Shown here in pieces: positions 18,026 through 25,233 of a DNA stretch of 64,000 nt (the stretch's first letter is position 1; each line of letters starts with the position of its first letter). The notes beneath the pieces were generated by a model that was given only the letters and a program-made list of their open reading frames with translations, made no database searches and was not told the DNA's origin. The position numbers were made by a program, and so were the translations under genes. Origin of the DNA: Bacillus sp. OxB-1 (lineage in GTDB: Bacteria; Bacillota; Bacilli; Bacillales_A; Planococcaceae); assembly GCF_000829195.1 (NCBI RefSeq), contig NZ_AP013294.1, positions 2,615,001-2,679,000 on the forward strand. The letters are read 5' to 3'.

Positions 18026-19231
18026 ATGGACGAAAAAAAGCCAGTGCAAGCGGGGAGTGAAAAGAGGGAGGGGAAGCTGTCGAATGTCATCCGGTTTCTC
18101 GGGGGGCAGACGACGCTTTTCGTTCTCGTTTCCATATTATTAATCGGTTTGATCATCCTCGTGTACCAACATATATCCTTTATTTTTTACCCGATCAAAG
18201 TATTCTTCTCGACCGTCGTCCTGCCTGTCATTTTAGCGACGATCGCCTATTATTTGCTGCGTCCGATCTTAAGGCTGTTGGAAAAGGCGAAGGTGAAACG
18301 GGTGTGGGGGATTTTGATCCTTTTCGTCGGGATGGTCGGTTTGATTACATTGCTGATTTTCCTCGTCTTCCCATTTTTACGAACCCAGTTCCACAATTTG
18401 GTCGAAGATTTTCCGACCTATTTCAGGCAGTTGCTGATCAATATCGATGACTTTTTCAAGACTTCGATTTTCGCCTCTTATTATAATGAATTGAATATCA
18501 ATGTGAATTCCCTGTTTGACTCGGGTCTTGGCAATGTAGGCAAGATGTTTGCGGATATGGTGGGCGGCATTGCTAACGGGGTGAGCACCTTCCTTTCAGC
18601 GTTGACAGGATTCATCTTAGCCATCGTGACGGTGCCGTTCATCCTGTTTTATCTATTGAAGGACGGCGAAAAATTGCCGAAAGTCATTTTGAAAATGCTG
18701 CCGCCTCGCATGCGCGATGATGCCGAGGTCATTTTTCACGATGCGGACCATCAGATCAGCGCATATATCCAAGGGCAAATCCTCGTCTCTATCTGTATCG
18801 GAATCATGGTATCGATCGGGTTCTTGATCATTGGGATGGATTATGCCTTATTGCTGGGGACGTTGGCGATGTTTACGAGTGTCGTCCCGTATTTGGGGCC
18901 GATCATCGCGATTACACCAGCAGTCATCATTGCCATTGTTACGTCGCCGATCATGCTTTTGAAACTGGCAATTGTTTGGACTATTGTCCAGTTGGTCGAT
19001 GGGAAATTCATTTCACCGCAAATCATGGGGAAAACGTTGCGAATTCATCCGATCACCATCATTTTTGTCTTGTTGACATCGGGTTCCTTATTCGGTGTAG
19101 CAGGCGTTATTCTCGCCATACCGGGATATGCCGTGCTGAAAGTCGTATTGTCCCATCTATTTAACCTATTTAAGCTGCGTTACAATAAATTTGAGTCGAA
19201 TGAAGAGCTCTATTATGAAAAGTCGGAATAG
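18026..19231 (+). CDS. AI-2E family transporter, YueF/YtvI-like
   Basis: A 401-residue polytopic membrane protein of the AI-2E (UPF0118) family. Two hydrophobic hairpins near the N terminus (about 30-85 and 92-115), a hydrophilic middle domain and a C-terminal block of closely spaced helices are all typical. Conserved stretches include LKDGEKLPKV, YIQGQ and VPYLGPIIAITPA. Members export the AI-2 signal, sodium or unknown substrates, and B. subtilis YueF and YtvI are of this type. Its position after the LCP gene on the same strand suggests a loose operon. The substrate is unknown. Confidence 0.9.
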   Translation: MDEKKPVQAGSEKREGKLSNVIRFLGGQTTLFVLVSILLIGLIILVYQHISFIFYPIKVFFSTVVLPVILATIAYYLLRPILRLLEKAKVKRVWGILILFVGMVGLITLLIFLVFPFLRTQFHNLVEDFPTYFRQLLINIDDFFKTSIFASYYNELNINVNSLFDSGLGNVGKMFADMVGGIANGVSTFLSALTGFILAIVTVPFILFYLLKDGEKLPKVILKMLPPRMRDDAEVIFHDADHQISAYIQGQILVSICIGIMVSIGFLIIGMDYALLLGTLAMFTSVVPYLGPIIAITPAVIIAIVTSPIMLLKLAIVWTIVQLVDGKFISPQIMGKTLRIHPITIIFVLLTSGSLFGVAGVILAIPGYAVLKVVLSHLFNLFKLRYNKFESNEELYYEKSE

Positions 19232-19352
19232 TGCTACTGGAACTACGACCTAAGCCGTAAATGAAACAGAGCCGGAGTCTGTTCTCTATGGAATCGTTCT
19301 ATCCTATACTAAGGTGAAAGAGGGAATGATTCAGGGAAAGGTGGAAGGGCGA

Positions 19353-20126
19353 ATGCGGAGTAAGCTGATTATCGTCATTGTGGTTTTGATTGCGGGGGTG
19401 TTCGGGGTCCGGTATGCAATCCATTCATTATTCGGCTTTGATAAATCCGTTGTGATGATGGATCCATTTGAGCGGCTCCAGGTGAGTGGGGCGAATGCAG
19501 TCGTGGAGATCCGGCCGTCGAAAGATGATACGGCGACGATTGAAGTTGTCGGTAAAAAGGGACAGCGCAAAGGTTTGGTGAAAGCCCAAATAGAAGATGG
19601 CATGTTGACAGTCAAGTTGAAGGACAAGAAAATATGGGGGTTCCTCCCATTCGGTTACAAGCCTGTGACGGTCGTGATCGAAGTGCCCGAAAAGCGGTAT
19701 GAGTCGTTCCAAGCGAAAAGCGATAACGGCAAGATTTCAGTCAAGCAGCTTCAGATAAGTGCGTTGGATGTGGAAACCGATAACGGAAAAATCGCCGTAA
19801 CAGATGTGGAGGCAGACGTCGTGCACGCAGAAACCGATAATGGGCTGATCGAACTCGAGCAGGTGGATGGCGAAATTACAGCGAAGACGGATACCGGGAT
19901 GATTTCACTGAAGACACCCGATTTGGACCGATCGATCGATTTGAAGACTGATGTTGGCAAAATTTCCGTCCAGACGAAAAAAGAACCGACGAACGCGACG
20001 ATCATAGCTGAAACAGACGTCGGCTCCATAAATGTCTTCGGCTCAAAAAACAGCAAGACTGTCTATGGAGACGGGGAGAACTTGGTCAAACTGAAAACAG
20101 ACGTCGGGGCCATCATCGTCCAATGA
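19353..20126 (+). CDS. DUF4097 membrane-anchored beta-repeat protein
   Basis: About 257 residues: one N-terminal membrane anchor (SKLIIVIVVLIAGVFGV) followed by a long series of short beta strands with recurring motifs such as SDNGKIS, ETDNGKIAV, KTDTGMISL, KTDVGKISV and ETDVGSINV, repeating about every 20 residues. This is the DUF4097 putative-adhesin fold, a right-handed beta-solenoid. The function is unknown; relatives occur near envelope-stress regulators. The frame opens at GTG 19314, but GGAAGG just before the ATG at 19353 suggests the shorter start. Either start keeps the anchor. Confidence 0.8.
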   Translation: MRSKLIIVIVVLIAGVFGVRYAIHSLFGFDKSVVMMDPFERLQVSGANAVVEIRPSKDDTATIEVVGKKGQRKGLVKAQIEDGMLTVKLKDKKIWGFLPFGYKPVTVVIEVPEKRYESFQAKSDNGKISVKQLQISALDVETDNGKIAVTDVEADVVHAETDNGLIELEQVDGEITAKTDTGMISLKTPDLDRSIDLKTDVGKISVQTKKEPTNATIIAETDVGSINVFGSKNSKTVYGDGENLVKLKTDVGAIIVQ

Positions 20127-20131
20127 AAGGG

Positions 20132-20170
20132 GAATCCCGGAAAGTCAGGTCTTCCGACTTTCCGGGATTC
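20132..20170. terminator. 15-bp perfect hairpin between convergent genes
   Basis: GAATCCCGGAAAGTC (20132-20146) pairs perfectly with 20156-20170 around a 9-nt loop. No long T-tract follows on either strand, but the position between convergent stop codons suggests a bidirectional terminator. Confidence 0.75.
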
Positions 20171-20185
20171 TCCTAGTTCTTATCA

Positions 20186-21187
20186 CTAGATTTCCAAAGT
20201 GATCTTCCCGAAATTCTCTCCCTTTTCCATGTAGACCAGCGCGTCGGCGGTTGCTTCGAGCGGGAAGGATTGTTCGATATACGGCGATACTCGATGTTCT
20301 TCAAAAAATTGGAGCATTTCCTTGAAATCTTCCGGACTGCCCATTGTCGTCCCTCGAATATCGAGATGCTTAAAGAAAATGCGGGGGAGTACGAGTTCTT
20401 TAATCGGCCCCATCGTCGCTCCATAGTTGACGATCCGTCCAGCCGGTTTTGCTAATGCGACCATTTGATTAAAGTTATCGCCTCCGATCCCATCGAGGAC
20501 GAGATCAGCGCCGCCCATCAGTTTCTTCATCTCTTTCACCCAATTGTCCGAGCGATAGTTCACCCCGCCTGCCGCTCCAAGCTGTTTGGCCTTTTCGAGT
20601 TTTGCATCACTGCTTGATGTAACAAAGACATTCGCACCATGAGCGACCGCAATCTGTAATGCGGTCAATGCAACGCCGCCGCCGATACCTGGAATGAGAA
20701 CATTCTCGCCTTCTTGCAGGCTACCCCTATACATGAGAGCGCGATATGCAGTTAAGCCAGCCAATGGGAGCGCAGCTGCCTCTTCCCAGGAAAGATGTTC
20801 CGGTTTCGCATAGACGTTTTCAGCCGCGACAGTTACATATTCGGCAAACGTCCCATCGGATGGCATTCCTAAAGTCCGATGTTCGGGGCTATAATGGACT
20901 CTGCTTTCCCCCCAATTTAAACTCGGATTGATGACAACCGCACTACCAGTCTGGATATTGGCCACTTGATCTCCGACCGCAACTATTTCCCCGGCCCCAT
21001 CCGAACCTAAAATGGACGGGAGCTGCATCCCCGGGTACATTCCATATGTGATCCATAAATCTCTTCGATTTAACGCTGCATACTTCAGTCGAATTACCAC
21101 TTCATCGGATTTCGGCGTCGGAACTTCCACTTCTTCGCATCGTACTTGATTAGGTCCGCCTGTTTCTCGTAATACAATTGCTTTCAT
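20186..21187 (-). CDS. Medium-chain dehydrogenase/reductase (quinone-reductase-like)
   Basis: A 333-residue NAD(P)-dependent oxidoreductase of the MDR superfamily. The cofactor-binding Rossmann motif GIGGGVALTALQ is present. The usual catalytic zinc ligands are replaced: the Cys site reads NRRDLW and the GHE site reads GSDGAGE. The structural-zinc lobe (NPSLNWGESRVHY) has no cysteines. It is thus probably a zinc-independent enzyme of the quinone oxidoreductase or YogA type. The frame extends to 21388, but AGGGGG 7 nt before the ATG at 21187 and the family start (MKAIVLRETGGP) fix it. A TetR-type palindrome lies in its promoter region. The substrate is unknown. Confidence 0.85.
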   Translation of the reverse strand: MKAIVLRETGGPNQVRCEEVEVPTPKSDEVVIRLKYAALNRRDLWITYGMYPGMQLPSILGSDGAGEIVAVGDQVANIQTGSAVVINPSLNWGESRVHYSPEHRTLGMPSDGTFAEYVTVAAENVYAKPEHLSWEEAAALPLAGLTAYRALMYRGSLQEGENVLIPGIGGGVALTALQIAVAHGANVFVTSSSDAKLEKAKQLGAAGGVNYRSDNWVKEMKKLMGGADLVLDGIGGDNFNQMVALAKPAGRIVNYGATMGPIKELVLPRIFFKHLDIRGTTMGSPEDFKEMLQFFEEHRVSPYIEQSFPLEATADALVYMEKGENFGKITLEI

Positions 21188-21220
21188 CAGAATCCCCCTC
21201 GTAATATAGATAGCAGTAGT

Positions 21221-21238
21221 GATTGAGCGCTCGTTCGA
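21221..21238. promoter_or_regulatory. TetR-type operator candidate
   Basis: An 8-bp perfect core GAGCGCTC (21225-21232) with AT-rich partly symmetric flanks lies about 35-45 bp upstream of the oxidoreductase start. TetR-family repressors commonly bind such palindromes. No tetR gene is in the window. Confidence 0.45.
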
Positions 21239-21393
21239 TGTTCTTTTAACTGTAGCATATTTCCCCTTTCCCATCAACCAATCTTTCGAAAAATCAAACA
21301 GCTCTATTTTCGCTTCCACCGATACGATTTTACACAAATAGAGGGAGGGTGTTGGTCCGAATTGACTTACATACTTCCGGTATATCATGGAAA

Positions 21394-21495
21394 GTGGGAG
21401 CCATCTCCGCCTCTTTGGTATTCATCTTCGGTTTCTTTTTCCTTATTTTTCAAAAACATAGTAAGAAGGGAGCTCGCGACTTCGGTAAAGAATAA
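21394..21495 (+). CDS. Possible 33-residue single-TM protein
   Basis: A short frame starting with GTG encodes a hydrophobic helix (ASLVFIFGFFFLIF) followed by a basic and polar tail (KHSKKGARDFGKE). This is the usual look of a small bacterial membrane protein. The ribosome site is weak (GGAAA directly before the GTG). It lies in the 405-bp gap between the divergent oxidoreductase and Spo0M-like genes. No family is recognised, and the call rests only on amino-acid composition. Confidence 0.3.
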   Translation: MGAISASLVFIFGFFFLIFQKHSKKGARDFGKE

Positions 21496-21592
21496 GGGGG
21501 TAAGTTTCACTTTTACCGATTAAGGGCAAATGCGTTATACTGGATACTAGAGGGATTAGAGAAGGACACTAACGCATGGGAGGCAATTTCGT

Positions 21593-21994
21593 ATGTTGAA
21601 GCAATTTTTATCAAGCATCGGCTATGGTTCGATGAAGGTGGATACGATTGTCGGCTCACCGACCGTCGCATTCGGCGAAACCCTTTCGGGGACGATTTAT
21701 ATCGAGGGCGGGGAAAGTGATCAGTTGATTGATCATATTGAAATCGAATTATTGATACGGACGACAAACGATGTCCGGGACAGCGATTTTTCGATCATCG
21801 ATAATACGATCACCAAACAGGAATTTGAAAACGTCGGAAGTGTGAAGTCGAAAGAGACCGATATGATACCATTTGAAATCGTTCCGGATGAACGATGGGA
21901 GACAGAGGAAAACGAAACGCTCATTTTACGGACGACCGTTTTTATTAAAAATGCGGTAGATGTGCATGACGAGGACCGGATTACATATGGTTGA
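21593..21994 (+). CDS. Spo0M-like sporulation-control protein, short form
   Basis: A 133-residue protein resembling the N-terminal arrestin-like half of Spo0M: SIGYGSMKVDTIV, GETLSGTIYIEGG, QLIDHIEIEL, IPFEIV and FIKNAVDVHDEDRI line up with the B. subtilis protein as I remember it. B. subtilis Spo0M has about 258 residues, so the C-terminal half is absent here. The frame ends with a normal stop and a terminator follows, so this looks like a real short version. Spo0M influences sporulation onset and cell shape, and the short form may have a related scaffold role. GGGAGG lies about 9 nt before the ATG. Confidence 0.8.
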   Translation: MLKQFLSSIGYGSMKVDTIVGSPTVAFGETLSGTIYIEGGESDQLIDHIEIELLIRTTNDVRDSDFSIIDNTITKQEFENVGSVKSKETDMIPFEIVPDERWETEENETLILRTTVFIKNAVDVHDEDRITYG

Positions 21995-21999
21995 AGCCT

Positions 22000-22026
22000 A
22001 AGCGGCCCTTTTTGATGGGGCGCTTT
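22000..22026 (+). terminator. Intrinsic terminator of the Spo0M-like gene
   Basis: AAGCGGCCC (22000-22008) pairs with GGGGCGCTT (22017-22025) with one mismatch, followed by a short T-tract. Confidence 0.65.
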
Positions 22027-22072
22027 TTGATGTGAGTAATAGTATTATGTAAACTGATAGGGGTTGGAGTGA

Positions 22073-22477
22073 GTGCTGGAACTCTATTTTTCGTTGTCCC
22101 GATTCATCAAACAGGTATATGAAGACTTTCCTGAACCAGTGTCCATGCCTCAAATGGCTATCCTTTTTGCATTGGAGGGTCGTGATGATTTGACGATGCA
22201 GAAGGTGGCCCGGCAAGTTGCGATGGATATCACCACTTTCTCCCGACAAGTACAGTCTCTGGAAAAGAAGGGATACATCGAGCGTGTTCCATCCGAACAG
22301 GATCGGCGATATTATTTCTTGGGATTGACTGTGGAAGGGGAGAGGGTAGTTGGGGAAATGAACCGATTGTTCGTCTCGCGGTTTGATCAATTATTCAGCG
22401 GTATGAACGAATTTGAGATGGAGACGATCAAGCGATCCATCCAAGTCTTATCCGGGAAGCTGGACTCCGGCTCCTAG
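22073..22477 (+). CDS. MarR-family transcriptional regulator
   Basis: A 134-residue winged-helix regulator. Residues about 48-90 contain the helix-turn-helix (LTMQKVARQVAMDITTFSRQ) and the wing with EQDRRYYFLGLT, the family's DxRxxxLxLT motif. MarR proteins bind palindromic operators as dimers and often respond to phenolic compounds or oxidants. The start is GTG with GGAG close upstream. No obvious target is downstream on the same strand, because the next gene is convergent. TTGCAA repeats after the stop could be its operators, although they lie in an unusual place. Confidence 0.9.
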   Translation: MLELYFSLSRFIKQVYEDFPEPVSMPQMAILFALEGRDDLTMQKVARQVAMDITTFSRQVQSLEKKGYIERVPSEQDRRYYFLGLTVEGERVVGEMNRLFVSRFDQLFSGMNEFEMETIKRSIQVLSGKLDSGS

Positions 22478-22620
22478 TTGCATTTCGCAACTACCTAACA
22501 AAAAATATATTTGCTCATTGCAAGTGTTTATTTTATATATTTGTGCTTTGCAATTATTAGTTTGGAAAGGAACTTGCAAATTACAAATGTCAGAGCCGGA
22601 GAACCCATTTCATCCGGCTA
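22478..22620. other. AT-rich gap with TTGCAA repeats
   Basis: The stretch has TAGTTGC/GCAACTA at 22475-22493 and several TTGCAA-type hexamers (for example near 22519, 22547 and 22576). It contains no convincing gene. It looks like a former promoter region or a cluster of regulator half-sites. Confidence 0.4.
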
Positions 22621-22640
22621 CCCTCCGTAAAAATAAAAAA

Positions 22641-22664
22641 CCTCCTTATCGAATGATAAGAAGG
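22641..22664 (-). terminator. Intrinsic terminator of the hydrolase gene
   Basis: CCTCCTTATC (22641-22650) pairs with GATAAGAAGG (22655-22664) with one mismatch, and the minus strand then reads TTTTTTATTTTT. Confidence 0.85.
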
Positions 22665-22677
22665 CTTACTAGCCGAT

Positions 22678-23535
22678 CTACTCAGCGGGTTGATCGCCAT
22701 CGACAAACTTTCCATAATCAGGCACTGCCATTTCTTTAAAGTTGTCCGCAAGCTTCGTCAAGTTCTCTTCCAGCCATTCGCCTGAGACCGGTACGCCATG
22801 TCCGGTGACGGCCACTTTCGGATGCAGCGCTTGCATCGCCTTCACGGATTGTTCGGCGGCAGGCCAGTTCGGCGTCAAATAACGGGGAGGTCCGGACATC
22901 TCGCGTTCCTGCGTGAGGACTTTATACAAGGCGTCTTGACGGACGGTGACGAACACATCGCCCGCTATTAACGCCCCATCGGACTCGCGATAGAAGGAAA
23001 CATGGCCTGCCGAGTGACCCGGAGTATGGATCCACTTCCATCCAGGCATAGAAGGGACGGAATTGTCGGCAGGCAGCGGATTCGCCCGATTTCCGATATC
23101 AATCGCCTCAATCGGGAACAAGGCGGACATTTTTGCCACCATCCCGCCTTCCACCATGAAATCGGGATCGGGATAATCTTGTTGCCCGGTGATATACGGA
23201 ATTTCCAAAGGATGAGCGTATACCGGGACGGGCCATTCCTCAAGGACATTAATCAATCCGCCGATGTGATCGAAATGGGCATGGGTTAAAATGATCGCTT
23301 GCGGCGGATTGCCAGCTCCAAACCTTTTTTCGGCTTCCTCTATAATATTTCTCCCGGAAGTGGGCATCCCCGCGTCGATCAGGACCCATTTTTCTCCCTC
23401 TCCTTGCTTTCCATAAAAAACGACATTGACGATTTGGTCCGTGTAACAATAGATGTCCGGTACCACTTCCACACCGACGCCACTGTTGACGGATGTAAGC
23501 GGCTGGAATCTGTCGCTTGATGAACTTCTCTCCAC
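22678..23535 (-). CDS. Metallo-beta-lactamase-fold hydrolase
   Basis: A 285-residue protein of the MBL superfamily. The metal-binding motif THAHFDH is clear, followed by a further His in HTPGHSAGH and an Asp in IAGDVF, so a dinuclear zinc or iron site is expected. The family covers glyoxalase II-like, lactonase and other hydrolases; no signal peptide is seen, so it acts in the cytoplasm. The frame extends to 23610, but AAAGGAGG lies just before GTG 23535 (VERSSSSDRFQPL), which I prefer. It has a terminator and no close partner genes. The substrate is unknown. Confidence 0.88.
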   Translation of the reverse strand: MERSSSSDRFQPLTSVNSGVGVEVVPDIYCYTDQIVNVVFYGKQGEGEKWVLIDAGMPTSGRNIIEEAEKRFGAGNPPQAIILTHAHFDHIGGLINVLEEWPVPVYAHPLEIPYITGQQDYPDPDFMVEGGMVAKMSALFPIEAIDIGNRANPLPADNSVPSMPGWKWIHTPGHSAGHVSFYRESDGALIAGDVFVTVRQDALYKVLTQEREMSGPPRYLTPNWPAAEQSVKAMQALHPKVAVTGHGVPVSGEWLEENLTKLADNFKEMAVPDYGKFVDGDQPAE

Positions 23536-23615
23536 GAATAGTACCTCCTTTAGGATGATCATAATAGTTTGGATCGTGCAAGAAAAAATATACAGTTCCA
23601 CTGCTTGCATTCCCC

Positions 23616-23665
23616 GGTGACAGTCACCTAAACAATTTGAACATAAAGCTCGGGTGCCTGTGCAC
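23616..23665. repeat. Two short palindromes of the GTGCC/GGTGACAG type
   Basis: GGTGA-CAG-TCACC (23616-23628) and GTGCCTGTGCAC (23654-23665) lie in the 480-bp gene-free stretch. They resemble the palindromes at 9599 and 11855. Confidence 0.5.
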
Positions 23666-23700
23666 TATCGGTTTATTTCACTATTCCCATAAATCAGGAT

Positions 23701-23742
23701 GGTTCTGTTGCTTTCTGATGAAAGCTCAAGAACCGTCTTTTT
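23701..23742 (+). terminator. Orphan terminator-like hairpin
   Basis: GGTTCT (23701-23706) pairs with AGAACC (23729-23734), with inner GCTTTC/GAAAGC pairing, and TTTTTT follows at 23737-23742. No plus-strand gene precedes it, so it could end a small RNA or be a remnant. Confidence 0.55.
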
Positions 23743-23805
23743 TATTACTTAGGAAATTATAAAATTCGGGCATGTGGATAACCTTCAAAATTAGGTTTGT
23801 TTACG

Positions 23806-23924
23806 TCCAGCTCCGGGCGCTAGAGGCTCGGGGTCATAAGCCAAAGCTGCTCTGTGGCAAAAAGCGCCACGCCGCATCTTCGTCTTATGCCTGTCGCCTC
23901 TGAGCAAGCGCCCTGCGCTTTTGT
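23806..23924. repeat. Nested-hairpin intergenic repeat, possible structured RNA
   Basis: Four nested helices can be drawn: GGGCGC (23815-23820) with GCGCCC (23908-23913), AGAGGC (23822-23827) with GCCTCT (23896-23901), CATAAG (23835-23840) with CTTATG (23884-23889), and GTGGC (23854-23858) with GCCAC (23866-23870). The start GTCCAGCTCCGGGCGCTAG and the end GCGCTTTTGTTC resemble a dispersed intergenic element common in Bacillaceae genomes, as far as I recall. It lies about 95 bp upstream of the HhH gene. Confidence 0.6.
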
Positions 23925-24018
23925 TCTTTTATATGATGGGGAATGGCCAGCTGCTTTCTGCTATGATAAATTAGCCTTTATACATAAGAAATTCCGACAG
24001 AAGGGGGAAGATGCAGCG

Positions 24019-24228
24019 ATGACAGTGCAAAATGATCTGCCTGCGGGTTTGGCGGAGCCTGCTTTCCGTGCATTGGCAGAAGCGCGGATTGTTTCGTTGG
24101 AACAGTTGTCCGCCATGACGGCCTCCGATCTAAGCCAACTTCATGGTATTGGACAAAAGGCATTGCAACAACTACGGGAAGCGATGGCTCATAAAGGAAT
24201 GGCCTTTATGGGCGAAAGTGAAAAGTGA
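24019..24228 (+). CDS. Helix-hairpin-helix small protein
   Basis: A 69-residue protein with one helix-hairpin-helix unit (DLSQLHGIGQKALQQLREAM) of the kind used for non-specific DNA contacts or protein pairing, as in RNA polymerase alpha C-terminal-like domains. A longer frame opens at 23854 inside the structured repeat, but AGGGGGA precedes the ATG at 24019 and the sequence before that is not protein-like. It ends 14 bp before the EamA gene, so the two are likely co-transcribed. The role is unknown. Confidence 0.75.
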   Translation: MTVQNDLPAGLAEPAFRALAEARIVSLEQLSAMTASDLSQLHGIGQKALQQLREAMAHKGMAFMGESEK

Positions 24229-24242
24229 AGTGAGGGTTTTCA

Positions 24243-25145
24243 ATGAATAAAAAAGCATTTTTTCTGGCGGCTTTCACTGTACTCGTGTGGGGCTCCGGAT
24301 TTGCCGCAATCCGGGCGGGCTTACTCGGCGGCTATACGCCAGGGCATCTTGTGCTGACCCGTTTTTTAATTGCATCAAGTGTGTTTGTGATCTATGCCCT
24401 GTGGCCCGGAACCAAATTCCGGATTCCCGCCAAACAAGATATAGTCAAAATATTGTTGCTCGGCTGGGTGGGAATCAGTGTCTATCATTTAGGCGTCACT
24501 TATGGGGAGGAAACGGTTTCTGCCGGAACGGCGGGAATGTTTATTGCGTCGGCTCCTATTTTTACCGCATTGATAGCGGTCCTTGTGTTAAAAGAACGTT
24601 TAAGTGCCTTCGGGTGGATCGGAATGTCCGTCGGTTTCATCGGTGTCGTTCTGATTACTTTAGGTTCAGAAGGTACGTCCTTCACCGTTTCCAAAGGTGG
24701 ATTGCTGATTCTATTGGCCGCTTTTGCTACATCGGTCTTTTTCGTTTTCCAAAAGCCGCTTTTTGCGAAATACCATCCCGTCGAACTGGCTGCCTATTTT
24801 ACGTGGGCCGGAACCATCCCATTTTTCATTTATTTTCCGGGATTACGGGAAGGCATCCAAGGAGCGACTCTGGAAGCGAATTTGTCTACAATCTATATGG
24901 GTCTTTTTCCTGCTGCGCTTGCTTATGTCACGTGGGCGATCGCTTTATCCGTCAGCGAAGCAGGCTCCGTTGCCAGCATGCTCTATGCTGAACCGGTCGT
25001 CGCCATTATCGTCGCCTGGCTCTGGTTGAAAGAATTTCCGAGTCTTCTCTCAATGATTGGGGGAGTTGTTGCGATTTCGAGCGTCCTTATTATCAATTGG
25101 GTCGGGATGAAACAAAGCCCACGCGTCGTTAGCGAAGTGGAATAG
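24243..25145 (+). CDS. EamA-family (DMT) transporter
   Basis: A 300-residue integral membrane protein with ten predicted helices arranged as two five-helix EamA repeats. Typical stretches are WGSGFAAIRAGL near the N terminus, ALIAVLVLKERLSAFGWIG at the end of repeat one and the LYAEPVVAIIVAWLWLKEF equivalent in repeat two. DMT permeases export amino acids, nucleosides or other metabolites, usually by proton antiport. It directly follows the HhH gene. GTGAGGG about 8 nt before the ATG is the ribosome site, and an intrinsic terminator lies 15 bp after the stop. The substrate is unknown. Confidence 0.92.
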   Translation: MNKKAFFLAAFTVLVWGSGFAAIRAGLLGGYTPGHLVLTRFLIASSVFVIYALWPGTKFRIPAKQDIVKILLLGWVGISVYHLGVTYGEETVSAGTAGMFIASAPIFTALIAVLVLKERLSAFGWIGMSVGFIGVVLITLGSEGTSFTVSKGGLLILLAAFATSVFFVFQKPLFAKYHPVELAAYFTWAGTIPFFIYFPGLREGIQGATLEANLSTIYMGLFPAALAYVTWAIALSVSEAGSVASMLYAEPVVAIIVAWLWLKEFPSLLSMIGGVVAISSVLIINWVGMKQSPRVVSEVE

Positions 25146-25159
25146 ATAGGAAACAAACG

Positions 25160-25198
25160 ATAGACTTGTTCTTCAGGGAGAGAGCAAGTCTATTTTTA
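25160..25198 (+). terminator. Intrinsic terminator of the EamA gene
   Basis: ATAGACTTG (25160-25168) pairs with CAAGTCTAT (25185-25193), followed by TTTTTATT. Confidence 0.9.
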
Positions 25199-25233
25199 TT
25201 TCATTTGGACAAACCCGATAGGTAGATCGGATA

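Noticed and set aside
22413-22739. 108-codon plus-strand ORF after marR
   Set aside because: It overlaps the marR end and the convergent hydrolase gene and terminator and has no ribosome site.
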